Below are positions 25,217 through 35,348 of a DNA stretch of 64,000 nucleotides, piece by piece. The notes beneath the pieces are model-generated. The model worked only from the letters and a program-made list of their open reading frames with translations. It had not been told where the DNA came from and did not search any database. Position numbers and translations under genes: made by a program. The stretch lies in contig JARLHA010000003.1 of the NCBI GenBank assembly GCA_031292485.1, positions 62,001 through 126,000 on the forward strand, given 5' to 3'. Numbering within the stretch: the first letter of the stretch is position 1; the number at the start of each line of letters is the position of its first letter. The stretch is from Mucilaginibacter sp. Lineage in GTDB: Bacteria; Bacteroidota; Bacteroidia; Sphingobacteriales; Sphingobacteriaceae.

Positions 25217-25726
25217 ATGAATTTATATCAAAGCCTGGGATACCTTGTAATGGGCAGTCGCTTACGGCGACTGAGTGAGAGTTTTTTATCAGAAATTAAC
25301 CGTGCTTATCAAAATGAAGGGATTGATTTTGATGCCAGCTGGTTCCCGGTATTTTATTTATTATCGAAGAACGATGCTTTGTCTATCAAGGAATTAAGCG
25401 AACAAACTGAGGTTTCGCACCCGGCTGCCAGCCAGCTCATCACCAATTTAAAAAATAAAAACCTGGTTACAAGCGCGACCTGTGCTGATGATGGCCGCAG
25501 GCAATTGGTTACACTTACTGATAAGGGAAGGGATTTGCTCAGCCAGATCATACCGGTTTGGGAGGCGATATTAACCTCAATGGATAAATTGATAGCAGAT
25601 AACCCGGCCTGCGATAAACTGCTACCCGCCGTTGGCGCGATGGAAAATCTTTTTAAACTAAACAGTTTGTCCGAAAAAATAGGTCACCAACTATCCGTCG
25701 AACTTAAACCCGCAGCAAATGAGTAA
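25217..25726 (+). CDS. MarR family regulator, first gene of the hut operon
   Basis: A 169-aa winged-helix dimer regulator: LSIKELSEQTEVSHPAASQL is the helix-turn-helix, DDGRRQLVTLTDKGRDLLSQ the wing. The C-terminus is longer than usual. The stop codon overlaps the hutH start by eight bases, so translation is coupled. Classical hut operons use the GntR-type HutC, so a MarR protein in this position is notable. Ligand could be urocanate or a related compound (inference). Confidence 0.9.
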   Translation: MNLYQSLGYLVMGSRLRRLSESFLSEINRAYQNEGIDFDASWFPVFYLLSKNDALSIKELSEQTEVSHPAASQLITNLKNKNLVTSATCADDGRRQLVTLTDKGRDLLSQIIPVWEAILTSMDKLIADNPACDKLLPAVGAMENLFKLNSLSEKIGHQLSVELKPAANE

Positions 25727-27278
25727 AGTATTTAACTATGGTACGGACCATTTAACGGCGGGCATTTGCATTGATATTGCCTCCGGCAAAACAAACGGCG
25801 TAATCAATGGCCCCACGGCTGAAAGGGTGCGTACCTCATGGCGTGAAGTGGAAAAGATCGTACATGATCATAACCCGGTTTATGGCATAAATACCGGTTT
25901 TGGCCCGTTATGCGATACCCGGATATCGGAAGCCGATACCTCTTTATTGCAAAGCAACCTACTCAAAAGCCATAGTGTTGGCGTAGGTAAACCCATCCCG
26001 ACGGAGATAGCCAAACTGATGCTCATTACCAAAGTGCATGCCTTGGCACAGGGCTATTCGGGCATTGCGCTTGAAACACTGGAGCGCATCATCTGGCATA
26101 TCGACAATGATATTATCCCTGTAGTTCCTGAAAAAGGTTCGGTAGGCGCCTCCGGCGATCTTGCCCCGTTGGCACATCTGTTTTTGCCCTTAATAGGCTC
26201 GGGCGAAGTATTTGCCAGCGGAAACCGCCTGGCTACATCGGGCATCTTAAGTGCTCATGGGTTAAAGCCGTTGGTATTAGGCCCCAAAGAAGGTCTGGCG
26301 CTGATCAATGGCACGCAGTTTATACTGGCATTTGCGGTAAAGGCTGTACAACGATTAAATGATGCATTGAATGCAGCAGATATTATAGGCGCTATGTCGA
26401 TAGAGGGCCTGATGGGTTCGGCCCGTCCTTTTGATGCCCGGTTGCATGCATTACGTCCCTACAAAGGCAATAAGTTTGTAGCGAAGCGCCTTCATACCTT
26501 ATTAAAAGATTCGGAGATCTGCAATTCGCATGTTAATTGCGACCGGGTGCAGGACCCTTATTCGCTGCGTTGTATGCCGCAGGTTCATGGTGCATCGCGC
26601 AATGCCTGGCTGCATTTAAAAGAAATGACCGAGATCGAGCTTAATTCGGTAACTGACAATCCCATTATTTTTAACGCCGAAGATACCATCAGCGGGGGGA
26701 ATTTCCATGGTCAGCCTATGGCTATACCTTTGGACTATGCCACCATCGCGTCAGCAGAACTGGGCAACATTGCCGACCGCCGCTGCTACCTGATGAGTGA
26801 AGGCCGTTACGGCTTACCAAAACTTTTAACTAATAATGCCGGTTTACATTCGGGTTTGATGATCCCGCAATACACTACCGCCGCTTTGGTTACCGAGAAT
26901 AAAACCCTCTGTTTTCCGGCCAGTGCCGATAGTGTGCCGACCTCCTTAGGGCAGGAGGACCATGTTTCGATGGGTTCTATCAGCGGGCGCAAACTGCACC
27001 AGGTAATCGATAATTTAGAATACATCCAGGCCATCGAGTTGCTTTACGCTTCGCAGGCCATGGATTTCAGGCGGCCGCTTAAATCGACTCCAGTTATTGA
27101 AGCCTGCCACCAGTTGGTTCGCAGCAAAGTACCCTTTATTGATGATGACCGGATTTTTGCAGACGATATCAATCAACTTCACCAGTTAATAACCAATGGC
27201 GATCTACTCACAACAGCAAACCATACAGCAACAGCTAACCAAATAATTTTAAACGATGACGACTTCGGAATTTATTAA
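25719..27278 (+). CDS. hutH: histidine ammonia-lyase
   Basis: Deaminates L-histidine to urocanate, the first step of the pathway. The MIO cofactor precursor is A144-S145-G146 in [30 protein letters not shown] at the start and [12 protein letters not shown] later are further family marks. The length of 519 aa is normal. Both ends overlap neighbours: eight bases with marR and 23 with hutU, so the operon is tightly packed. Confidence 0.97.
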   Translation: MSKVFNYGTDHLTAGICIDIASGKTNGVINGPTAERVRTSWREVEKIVHDHNPVYGINTGFGPLCDTRISEADTSLLQSNLLKSHSVGVGKPIPTEIAKLMLITKVHALAQGYSGIALETLERIIWHIDNDIIPVVPEKGSVGASGDLAPLAHLFLPLIGSGEVFASGNRLATSGILSAHGLKPLVLGPKEGLALINGTQFILAFAVKAVQRLNDALNAADIIGAMSIEGLMGSARPFDARLHALRPYKGNKFVAKRLHTLLKDSEICNSHVNCDRVQDPYSLRCMPQVHGASRNAWLHLKEMTEIELNSVTDNPIIFNAEDTISGGNFHGQPMAIPLDYATIASAELGNIADRRCYLMSEGRYGLPKLLTNNAGLHSGLMIPQYTTAALVTENKTLCFPASADSVPTSLGQEDHVSMGSISGRKLHQVIDNLEYIQAIELLYASQAMDFRRPLKSTPVIEACHQLVRSKVPFIDDDRIFADDINQLHQLITNGDLLTTANHTATANQIILNDDDFGIY

Positions 27279-28929
27279 AACCTACGCCAACCACCCGGTG
27301 TACAAAGCGCCGCGTGGTATGCAGCTGCATGCCAAAAGCTGGCAAACAGAAGCGCCCTTACGGATGCTGCTTAATAACCTGGATGGCCAGGTAGCGGAAA
27401 ACCCGGACGAGCTGGTAGTTTATGGCGGCATCGGCCAGGCTGCCCGTAACCCGGAGTCGCTCCGAAAAATTATTGAGCTTTTGCTGGAACTGGATGAGTA
27501 TCATTCATTACTGGTACAATCCGGCAAACCGGTGGGCATTATCCGCAGTCACCCTGAGGCTCCGCGTGTACTTATTGCCAACAGTAATTTGGTGCCCGCC
27601 TGGGCAACCTGGGATCATTTTAATGAACTCCGCGCCAAGGGCCTGATGATGTACGGGCAAATGACTGCGGGCAGTTGGATCTATATCGGTTCGCAGGGGA
27701 TATTGCAGGGCACTTACGAAACTTTTGTAGAGTGCGGCGTACAGCATTTTAATGGCGACCTTACCGGCAAACTCATCGTCAGCGCTGGTTTAGGGGGCAT
27801 GGGTGGCGCTCAACCATTGGCAGCAACCATGGCGGGCGGTGTATTTTTAGGAGCCGATGTGGATGAAACCCGCATCCAAAAGCGTTTGGATTCGCAGTAT
27901 ATCGACAGGATGACCCACTCTTACGAAGAAGCCATCGAATGGGTAAAACACGCCATAAAAAAGGGTGAAACCTTATCCGTTGGCCTGGTAAGCGATGCCG
28001 GTGACCTGCTGGAAAAACTGCTGGAGGATAATATTATACCCGATGTACTTACCGACCAAACCTCAGCACACGATCCGCTGAATGGCTATGTGCCCAATGG
28101 CCTAAGCCTGACCCTTGCAGACCTATTGCGCAAAAGCGACCCCGAAGAATATAAAAAACTATCCTTACAAAGCATGGCCCGCCATGTAGGCTTTATGCTG
28201 GCACTGCAAAGCAAAGGCGCCATAACTTTTGATTACGGCAATAACCTGCGTGAATTTGCCCGCCAGGGCGGCGAAGCTGATGCATTTAACTTCCCGGGCT
28301 TTACACCGGCGTACATCCGTCCACTATTTTGCGAAGGCAAAGGGCCGTTTCGCTGGGTGGCGCTATCAGGCGACCCGGAAGATATTTTTACCACCGACCG
28401 GGCACTGATGGAGGCTTTCCCTGAAAATAAACCGCTGATCAACTGGCTCGAAAAAGCACAGCAAAAAATTTCCTTCCAGGGCCTGCCCGCACGTATATGC
28501 TGGCTGGGCATGGGCGAACGCGAAAAAGCAGGTTTAATATTTAACGACCTGGTTAAAACCGGCAAAGTAAAAGGCCCGATAGTCATAGGTCGTGATCATT
28601 TGGACTGTGGTTCGGTTGCGTCCCCAAACAGGGAAACAGAATCAATGCTGGATGGCTCTGATGCGGTATCCGACTGGCCGTTATTGAACCTGATGTCAAA
28701 CACCGCCGGAGGCGCAACCTGGGTATCTTTCCACCATGGCGGCGGCGTAGGCATGGGTTATTCGCAGCACGCCGGCATGGTGGTTTTAGCTGATGGGACC
28801 GACCGCGCTGCTACCTGCCTGAAACGGGTTTTATATAACGACCCGGCGATGGGCATTTTCCGGCATGCGGATGCCGGTTATAATAAAGCCAAAGAATGGG
28901 CAGAGAAGTTTGATTTGAAAGTATGGTAG
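27256..28929 (+). CDS. hutU: urocanate hydratase
   Basis: Converts urocanate to imidazolonepropionate with tightly bound NAD+. Conserved blocks: [52 protein letters not shown] (the NAD-binding glycines), [14 protein letters not shown], and [19 protein letters not shown] near the end. At 557 aa it is full length. The start codon lies inside the 3' end of hutH. Confidence 0.98.
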   Translation: MTTSEFIKTYANHPVYKAPRGMQLHAKSWQTEAPLRMLLNNLDGQVAENPDELVVYGGIGQAARNPESLRKIIELLLELDEYHSLLVQSGKPVGIIRSHPEAPRVLIANSNLVPAWATWDHFNELRAKGLMMYGQMTAGSWIYIGSQGILQGTYETFVECGVQHFNGDLTGKLIVSAGLGGMGGAQPLAATMAGGVFLGADVDETRIQKRLDSQYIDRMTHSYEEAIEWVKHAIKKGETLSVGLVSDAGDLLEKLLEDNIIPDVLTDQTSAHDPLNGYVPNGLSLTLADLLRKSDPEEYKKLSLQSMARHVGFMLALQSKGAITFDYGNNLREFARQGGEADAFNFPGFTPAYIRPLFCEGKGPFRWVALSGDPEDIFTTDRALMEAFPENKPLINWLEKAQQKISFQGLPARICWLGMGEREKAGLIFNDLVKTGKVKGPIVIGRDHLDCGSVASPNRETESMLDGSDAVSDWPLLNLMSNTAGGATWVSFHHGGGVGMGYSQHAGMVVLADGTDRAATCLKRVLYNDPAMGIFRHADAGYNKAKEWAEKFDLKVW

Positions 28930-28944
28930 TGTTGAGCTTAATGC

Positions 28945-29040
28945 AGAAAGCAAAAAGCTGAAAGCAAGAAAAAAATATAGTATTATTGAATCGTAATAAA
29001 TTTTGAATTTTTAGCTTTCGGCTTTACGCTTTTTGCTTTT
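28945..29040. repeat. inverted 'gaaagcaaaaagc' word repeat inside the hut operon
   Basis: GAAAGCAAAAAGC (28946-28958) pairs with GCTTTTTGCTTTT (29028-29040) with one mismatch, and TGAAAGC with GCTTTCG inside. It separates hutU and hutI by 122 bases in an otherwise overlapping operon. Single arms of the same word lie at about 20220-20260 and 36165-36200. Confidence 0.65.
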
Positions 29041-29051
29041 ACCTTAATAAC

Positions 29052-30257
29052 ATGAAAAAATTAACAGGCCCATTCACCCAAATATTGCCATTAACCGGCC
29101 TGCCGCAAAAAGGCTCTTTAAAGGACAGCCAGCTGCAGGTCATCAAAAATGCATGGGTATTGAGCAATAACGACCGGATCATTACCATCGGCACTTTGGA
29201 AAGGCTACGCAAGGACCACCCCTCGGCACAGATCACCGAAATTACCGGCGACAGGGTGTTGCTACCGGGCTTTATTGATTGCCACACGCATATCTGCTTC
29301 GCCGGTAGCCGGGCCAACGATTATGCCCTGCGTTCGTCAGGTAAAAGCTATACTGATATTGCCAAAGCTGGGGGCGGCATTTGGGATACGGTAACTGCCA
29401 CGCGCGCCGCAAGCGAGGCTACCCTGGTTGAATTATTGGTGAAACGTGCGGACAGGCATTTATCCGAAGGCGTAAGTATTATCGAAGTAAAAAGCGGCTA
29501 CGGTTTATCTGTTGAACAGGAACTGAAACAATTAAGGGCGATAAAAGAGGCCTCGTACAAAACAAAAGCAACGTTGGTACCCACCTGCCTGGCAGCGCAC
29601 ATGCTTCCCAAAGATTTTGAAGGTACACGGTCAGAGTATTTAGATGATGTGTTAAAGAACCTGCTGCCCGTCGTCAAAAAAGAAAACCTGGCTACCCGGG
29701 TGGATATTTTTGTAGAGGACGGCGCCTTCAAGGCCGAAACAGCGATGCCATTTCTTCAAAAAGCAAAAGAAATGGGCTTTGCGATAACTGTGCATGCCGA
29801 CCAGTTTACTACCGGCGGCAGCGAGCTTGCTGTTGAAGTTGGCGCAGTTTCTGCCGATCACCTGGAAGCCACAAAGGACAGGGATATTAAATTATTAGCA
29901 AAATCAGATACCGTAGCGGTGGCTTTACCCGGCGCTTCCTTAGGTTTAGGTATGCAATATGCTCCTGCCAGAAAGTTGTTAAACGCAGGCGCATGCCTGG
30001 CCATTGCCAGCGACTGGAACCCCGGATCGGCACCTATGGGTGATCTGTTAATGCAGGCAGCCGTACTGGGCGCAGCTGAAAAACTAAGCGCCGCCGAAGT
30101 ATTTGCAGGGTTAACATTCCGGGCAGCACAAGCCTTAAGGCTAACCAACCGCGGTACGTTGGCGACCGGTACTCCTGCTGATTTTCATATGTATCCGACT
30201 AATGATTATAGAGAAATACTTTACAATCAGGGGAAGCTTAGACCACTGATTAAATGA
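29052..30257 (+). CDS. hutI: imidazolonepropionase
   Basis: Opens the imidazolone ring to give N-formimino-L-glutamate. The amidohydrolase metal motif is C77-H78-T79-H80 (CHTHICF). EVKSGYGLSVEQELKQLRA, TLVPTCLAAHMLPKDFEG, VHADQFTTGGSELAVEVGA and ASDWNPGSAPMGDL are conserved in HutI. At 401 aa it is full length. It follows hutU after a repeat-filled gap. Confidence 0.97.
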   Translation: MKKLTGPFTQILPLTGLPQKGSLKDSQLQVIKNAWVLSNNDRIITIGTLERLRKDHPSAQITEITGDRVLLPGFIDCHTHICFAGSRANDYALRSSGKSYTDIAKAGGGIWDTVTATRAASEATLVELLVKRADRHLSEGVSIIEVKSGYGLSVEQELKQLRAIKEASYKTKATLVPTCLAAHMLPKDFEGTRSEYLDDVLKNLLPVVKKENLATRVDIFVEDGAFKAETAMPFLQKAKEMGFAITVHADQFTTGGSELAVEVGAVSADHLEATKDRDIKLLAKSDTVAVALPGASLGLGMQYAPARKLLNAGACLAIASDWNPGSAPMGDLLMQAAVLGAAEKLSAAEVFAGLTFRAAQALRLTNRGTLATGTPADFHMYPTNDYREILYNQGKLRPLIK

Positions 30258-30368
30258 TTTAATTGATTTTCGCTGATTTTTAGCGACAATAAGCGCTTGT
30301 TCGTTAATTATTAAAACACAACTTAATTGTTGATAGCAATTTCAACAATGACTAATGACAAATGACCA

Positions 30369-32057
30369 ATGACTAAATTAATCGAATGTGTCCCAAATTT
30401 CAGTGAAGGTGTAAACCTTGATATTATCAAACAAATCACCAACGAGGTTGAATCTGTTGAAGGCGTACGGCTGTTGAATGTCGACCCGGGCAAAGCAACC
30501 AACCGAACAGTGGTAACTTTTGTGGGCGAACCTGAAAAGGTGATTGAAGCTGCGTTTTTAGCGATTAAAAAGGCCGGTGAGCTCATCGATATGAGCAAAC
30601 ATAAAGGTGAACATCCCCGTATGGGCGCCACGGATGTTTGTCCGCTGATACCGATTGCCAATATCACGATGCAGGAAACAGCCGAATATGCCAAACGCCT
30701 GGCTAAACGGGTGGGCGAAGAGTTATTCATCCCTGTTTATTTGTATGAGCATGCACAGGAAGATAAAAGCAGGAATAACCTTTCGGTGATCCGTGCCGGG
30801 GAATATGAAGGCTTTTTTAAGAAGATAAAACTACCCCAATGGCAGCCGGATTTCGGCCCGGTGGAATATGATGCCAAACGCGGCGCAACAGTGATCGGGG
30901 CAAGGGATTTCCTGATCGCCTATAACGTCAACTTAAATACTACCAGTACCCGCAGGGCAAATTCCATTGCCTTTGACGTACGCGAAGCCGGCCGCGTTTT
31001 GCGTGATGGCGACCCGATCAACGGTAAGATCATTACCGATGAGCACGGAAAACCAAAATCGATACCTGGCTCATTAAAATCGGTAAAAGCTATTGGCTGG
31101 TTTATTGAAGAATATGGCGTTGCCCAGATCTCCATGAACCTTACCAACATAGAAGTAACGCCATTACACATTGCTTTTGATGAAGTTTGCAAAAAAGCGG
31201 CAGAGCGCGGCATGCGTGTTACCGGCAGCGAACTGGTGGGCCTTGTTCCATTAAAATCGATGCTGGATGCCGGCAAGTATTTCCTGCTGAAACAGCAGCG
31301 TTCGGTTGGGGTGAGTGAAAAGGAATTGATCAGGATAGCGATCCTTTCAATGGGGCTATCGGAACTGGCGCCATTTAATCCGGAAGAACGGATCATAGAA
31401 TATTTGCTGAAAGACAAATCGTCCAGCAAACTTGCATCTATGAGTTTGTTTGATTTTGCTGATGAAACCGCAAGCGAAAGCCCTGCGCCGGGCGGTGGCT
31501 CTATCGCTGCCTATCTGGGCGCATTGGGGGCTGCTTTGGGAACGATGGTTGCCAACTTATCCTCGCACAAAAAAGGCTGGGACGACCGCTGGCAGGAATT
31601 CAGCGATTGGGCCGAAAAAGGACAGCAATACAAAGATGAGCTGTTAAAGCTGGTCGACCTGGATACGGCTGCTTTCAATAAAATTATGGAGGCCTTCGCC
31701 CTGTCAAAATCAACACCCGAAGAAAAAGCGGCAAGGGACAAAGCCACACAGGATGCCACCAAATACGCCATTGAAATACCTTTTAAAGTAATGAAAGCCG
31801 CTTATGGCAGCATGACCATTATTAAAGCCATGGCCGAAACCGGCAACCCCAACTCTATCAGCGATGCCGGTGTGGCGGCCCTTTGTGCCCGCAGCGCGGT
31901 GATCGGTGCTTTTATGAATGTGAAGATCAATGCTTCGGGGTATCGGGATAAGGCATTTACGGAGGCGGTAATTGCTGAAGGAAATGAGATTGAAAAGAAG
32001 GCGATTGCGTTGGAAGCGGAAATTATTGAGTTGGTGAATGGAAAAATAGGACAATAG
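30369..32057 (+). CDS. ftcD: bifunctional glutamate formimidoyltransferase / formimidoyltetrahydrofolate cyclodeaminase
   Basis: A 562-aa fusion. The N-terminal transferase (1 to about 325) moves the formimino group from N-formiminoglutamate to tetrahydrofolate. Catalytic H82 lies in HKGEHPRMGATDVCP at the family's position. The C-terminal cyclodeaminase (about 355-562) starts SLFDFADETASESPAPGGGS and releases ammonia. The fused type is usual in Bacteroidetes and vertebrates, and no hutG or hutF is present. The gene is separated from hutI by 111 bases with no strong terminator, so it is probably in the same transcript. Confidence 0.97.
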   Translation: MTKLIECVPNFSEGVNLDIIKQITNEVESVEGVRLLNVDPGKATNRTVVTFVGEPEKVIEAAFLAIKKAGELIDMSKHKGEHPRMGATDVCPLIPIANITMQETAEYAKRLAKRVGEELFIPVYLYEHAQEDKSRNNLSVIRAGEYEGFFKKIKLPQWQPDFGPVEYDAKRGATVIGARDFLIAYNVNLNTTSTRRANSIAFDVREAGRVLRDGDPINGKIITDEHGKPKSIPGSLKSVKAIGWFIEEYGVAQISMNLTNIEVTPLHIAFDEVCKKAAERGMRVTGSELVGLVPLKSMLDAGKYFLLKQQRSVGVSEKELIRIAILSMGLSELAPFNPEERIIEYLLKDKSSSKLASMSLFDFADETASESPAPGGGSIAAYLGALGAALGTMVANLSSHKKGWDDRWQEFSDWAEKGQQYKDELLKLVDLDTAAFNKIMEAFALSKSTPEEKAARDKATQDATKYAIEIPFKVMKAAYGSMTIIKAMAETGNPNSISDAGVAALCARSAVIGAFMNVKINASGYRDKAFTEAVIAEGNEIEKKAIALEAEIIELVNGKIGQ

Positions 32058-32216
32058 ATTCGCAATTGTCCACCAGCGGAAGGCATGGGAATCGCAAAAG
32101 ACGAAATGACAATGCCGGATGAAAATGAGCGGCGGACTGGCAAAGTTCACGCTTACCTCTTCCCCGCTGCGAAATCGTTTATTAAATTCCTTGCGCCTGA
32201 TGCTTTGCCCATCACC

Positions 32217-32921
32217 CTAAAAAAACCTCACAAAATACCCGGCTACGGATTGCCATAATGCAGAATCGGGTATAAAATAATAGCTGTAGTGCGATATCAC
32301 AAGGATGATTAACGCGATGTTATAAGCCCTGCTATTATTGCCCTTTATCTTATCGTAAACGATGAGCCCTATGAGGAGCAGGTCAGGTATTAAAAAGGCA
32401 AACAGTACCGGTTCAGCACCGCTAAGGCCCATTACGTGGGTGAAAACCCGGCGCAGCCCTGCGCCTGCAATGGCCAGCGAAGTGGCAATCATGTAACGCA
32501 TGTGGTACGGTGTACTGTTTTTGTTGATAATTGCCAGCAGATACAGTATGAAGAAATCAAATATCTGGTAAGTGGGAAAATATAATCCGGCGATGATATC
32601 GTGTTTGGGCACATGTGCAGCGACCGCATTTAAATAAGCCTCACGGGCGATAAAATGAATAGAAATAATGATGCAGGGCACCAGCACATAGGTAAACCTG
32701 CCGATAATACGGTGCGCCTTATATTTGCCATAGCGGATGAGCAAGGGCTGAATAACAAGCAGCAGGAACCAGGTGGTGAACATCAGGCCGTGGATGTGCT
32801 GAATGAGTGTAACGTTACTGAAAGCTGGAAAAAGTCCGAAATAGGTTTTGAAAAAACCTAAAACTACGATGCCGAAAATAACGACAAATAGCAGGCTGAC
32901 ATTTTTGTACCCTGTTTCCAT
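32217..32921 (-). CDS. seven-helix membrane protein with conserved histidines
   Basis: About seven hydrophobic segments in 234 aa. Histidines cluster in LIQHIHGLMFTTWFLLLVI and YKAHRIIGRFTYVLVP and again in NSTPYHMRYMIATSLAIAG, the kind of arrangement seen in cytochrome b561/DUF2306-like proteins, where they bind heme. No name is secure. It is convergent with ftcD and divergent from the substrate-binding protein gene. Confidence 0.6.
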   Translation of the reverse strand: METGYKNVSLLFVVIFGIVVLGFFKTYFGLFPAFSNVTLIQHIHGLMFTTWFLLLVIQPLLIRYGKYKAHRIIGRFTYVLVPCIIISIHFIAREAYLNAVAAHVPKHDIIAGLYFPTYQIFDFFILYLLAIINKNSTPYHMRYMIATSLAIAGAGLRRVFTHVMGLSGAEPVLFAFLIPDLLLIGLIVYDKIKGNNSRAYNIALIILVISHYSYYFIPDSALWQSVAGYFVRFF

Positions 32922-33117
32922 GTAAAGAAAATTATGACGGTTTTTAATCGTTGTTTAATGACTTGTAATATAGATATTTATTTAATAAATATAGCTCAGG
33001 CCAAAATACAAGCGTCGCCACGCTTCGCTCCCGTCAAGGGGTAATTTAGAATTAACCACGAATTGGTACCTGCAATGATCCTTTCCAATTTCCCCAATTA
33101 TCAATATCTTTATCCTG

Positions 33118-34749
33118 ATGAATAAACTGACCGGTTTTTTGCTTTGCCTGCTGCTTTTACAATTCATCTCCTGCACAAATACCACTTCCAACTCCAAAAA
33201 AACCGTCTTCAACATCAACCTTGATGAAGGCCTTAGTTCCCTGGACCCCGCATTTTCGCGCAACCAGAATGCTATCTGGATGAACAACGAACTATACAAC
33301 GGCCTGGTGCAGATCGATGACAGCCTGAAAACCATCCCCTGCATCGCCAAAAGCTGGGACATCTCACCCGATGGCACTGTTTATACCTTCCACCTGCGTA
33401 ACGATGTTTATTTTCATGATGACCCGCATTTTAAAAACGGCAAAGGGCGCAAAGCTATCGCCGCTGACTTTGTGTACAGTTTCAGCCGGCTCGTCGACCC
33501 GAAAGTTGCTTCCTCCGGCTCCTGGATCTTCAGCGATAAAGTGAATGGCTGTAATGGTTTTATCGCCATAAATGACTCGACTTTCCAGGTAAAACTAAAA
33601 CAACCTTATCCGCCATTTTTAAGCATGCTTACTTCGCAGTATTGTTCGGTAGTACCGCATGAGGTGGTTGATTTTTACGGGAAAGATTTTCGCGAACACC
33701 CGGTAGGTACTGGCCCGTTCAGGTTTAAATACTGGAAAGAAGGCGAGGTAATGGTGTTATTGAAAAACGAACATTACTGGGAAAAAGATAAGGACGGTAA
33801 TCCCCTGCCTCATCTGGATGCCATCCGTGCCACCTTTATCGGCGATAAACAAACAGCCTTTATGGAATTTATCAGCGGCAAGCTCGACTTCCTGAATGAT
33901 ATTGATGGCAGCTACCGCGATGACATTCTCACCAAATCAGGCAAAATCACCACCAAATACAAAGGCAAATTCATTTTAAGTACAGGTCCGTTCCTTAATA
34001 CCATTTACCTGGGCATGCTGGTGGACAGCAGCCTCGCAATTGTAAAAAACTCACCCTTGCGCAAGTTAAAAATCAGGCAGGCCATCAATTATGCTATCGA
34101 CCGGAAAAAGATGATCAAATACCTGCGCAACAGCATGGGGACCGCAGGTTCGGCAGGGTTTATCCCGGTGGGGATGCCGGGTTTTGATGCGGATAGGGTT
34201 CACGGATACTCCTACAATCCCGAAAAAGCAAGGCAACTGCTCAAAGAAGCTGGCTATCCCAACGGGGATAACCTGCCAGAAATTGTTTTGCATACCACCG
34301 TTGGCTACCGCAGCCTGATTGAATATGTGCAGGGCCAATTAAGTCAGATCGGTATCAAAACAAGTGTGGAAATTACCCAGGGCGCCAGCCTGCGCGAACT
34401 GGTAGCAAAAAACGGGGTCAACTTTTTTTACGGTAGCTGGCTGGCAGATTATCCTGATGCGGAAAATTACCTTTCGGTTTTCTACTCCAAAAACAAAATC
34501 CCCTGGGGGCCAAACTATACCGGCTTTAACAATAAACAGTTCGATACCCTGTTCGTACAAGCCTACCACGAGCCTAACGACGAAAAACGCTACGCCCTTT
34601 ACCGCCAGATGGATAACATTGTAATGCAGCAATCGCCGGTGGTTATTTTGTATTATGATAAGCGGGTTAACCTGTACCAGAATAACATCTCAGGCTATAG
34701 TGTGAATGCGCAGAATTTGCTGGTATTTAAGAGGGTGACGAAGATTTAA
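33118..34749 (+). CDS. ABC transporter substrate-binding lipoprotein, peptide/nickel (SBP_bac_5) type
   Basis: A 543-aa lipoprotein with lipobox LLQFISC (C19). The mature part has the OppA/DppA-type fold: SLDPAFSRNQNAIWMNNELYN, IAKSWDISPDGTVYTFHLR, GTGPFRFKYWKEGEVMVL, and IRQAINYAIDRKKMIKYL. It probably captures oligopeptides or similar solutes. No permease or ATPase genes are next to it, which is common for Bacteroidetes versions of this family. TATCTTTA at 33105-33112 is a possible -7 element but very close to the ATG. Confidence 0.9.
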   Translation: MNKLTGFLLCLLLLQFISCTNTTSNSKKTVFNINLDEGLSSLDPAFSRNQNAIWMNNELYNGLVQIDDSLKTIPCIAKSWDISPDGTVYTFHLRNDVYFHDDPHFKNGKGRKAIAADFVYSFSRLVDPKVASSGSWIFSDKVNGCNGFIAINDSTFQVKLKQPYPPFLSMLTSQYCSVVPHEVVDFYGKDFREHPVGTGPFRFKYWKEGEVMVLLKNEHYWEKDKDGNPLPHLDAIRATFIGDKQTAFMEFISGKLDFLNDIDGSYRDDILTKSGKITTKYKGKFILSTGPFLNTIYLGMLVDSSLAIVKNSPLRKLKIRQAINYAIDRKKMIKYLRNSMGTAGSAGFIPVGMPGFDADRVHGYSYNPEKARQLLKEAGYPNGDNLPEIVLHTTVGYRSLIEYVQGQLSQIGIKTSVEITQGASLRELVAKNGVNFFYGSWLADYPDAENYLSVFYSKNKIPWGPNYTGFNNKQFDTLFVQAYHEPNDEKRYALYRQMDNIVMQQSPVVILYYDKRVNLYQNNISGYSVNAQNLLVFKRVTKI

Positions 34750-34760
34750 AAATGCGCGCG

Positions 34761-35249
34761 TTACTTGTTCTTAGTATATTTTGAACGAAACTTGTCCAAA
34801 GCAATTGCCTCAACAAAATACCCTTTGAACTTATTAGACAACACCTCATCTTTAAATTTGACTACCGTGTAACTGCTGTCGAAACAATCAACCTCCATAA
34901 CCGCTTCGGGATACTGTATATGCCCATCATCGAAGATAAATGGATTACTCTCAATAAAGGGGACATGCTTATCATTGATCTCTATTTTAACATCAAACGG
35001 TACGGCCAAAATCACGCCCCATATCATTTGCATCCCGGAATCAATAACCTTTTTAAACTGTTCGGGCGTCAATATAAAAAACTCTTCTCCGTAATTAATC
35101 GGCAATTCGTGAAAGTTGTCACATCCATTAAACTCGAAATCAGAGATTATCCAGTTATAATTACAAATTTCTCCAAAAATGGGTTTAAAAAGCTCACTTA
35201 GGTTAGTGTGATATTGCAACTTGTTTAATTCCCTGATAATCCAATTCAT
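34761..35249 (-). CDS. hypothetical protein, DUF2691- or immunity-like, 162 aa
   Basis: Soluble, acidic, aromatic-rich protein without signal peptide. LSELFKPIFGEICNYNWIIS and the later EVDCFDSSYTVVKFKDE resemble the DUF2691 group of Bacillus proteins and, more loosely, immunity proteins of polymorphic toxins. The similarity is by eye only. No toxin gene is adjacent: the neighbours are a substrate-binding protein (convergent, 11 bases) and an outer-membrane barrel (divergent). Codon use looks somewhat more AT-rich than in neighbouring genes, which may point to recent acquisition. Confidence 0.45.
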   Translation of the reverse strand: MNWIIRELNKLQYHTNLSELFKPIFGEICNYNWIISDFEFNGCDNFHELPINYGEEFFILTPEQFKKVIDSGMQMIWGVILAVPFDVKIEINDKHVPFIESNPFIFDDGHIQYPEAVMEVDCFDSSYTVVKFKDEVLSNKFKGYFVEAIALDKFRSKYTKNK

Positions 35250-35348
35250 TTTGCAATTGTACTATTTATTAGCTATTTGTGCTGCTTAAAATAACTGAAT
35301 GATTTCTTTTCCGATAAATGCCTATCTTTCTAAACTTAAATTTCATTC

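Noticed and set aside
31710..32150. Minus-strand ORF of 146 aa overlapping ftcD
   Set aside because: Opposite-strand shadow of the conserved cyclodeaminase domain with no recognisable pattern.
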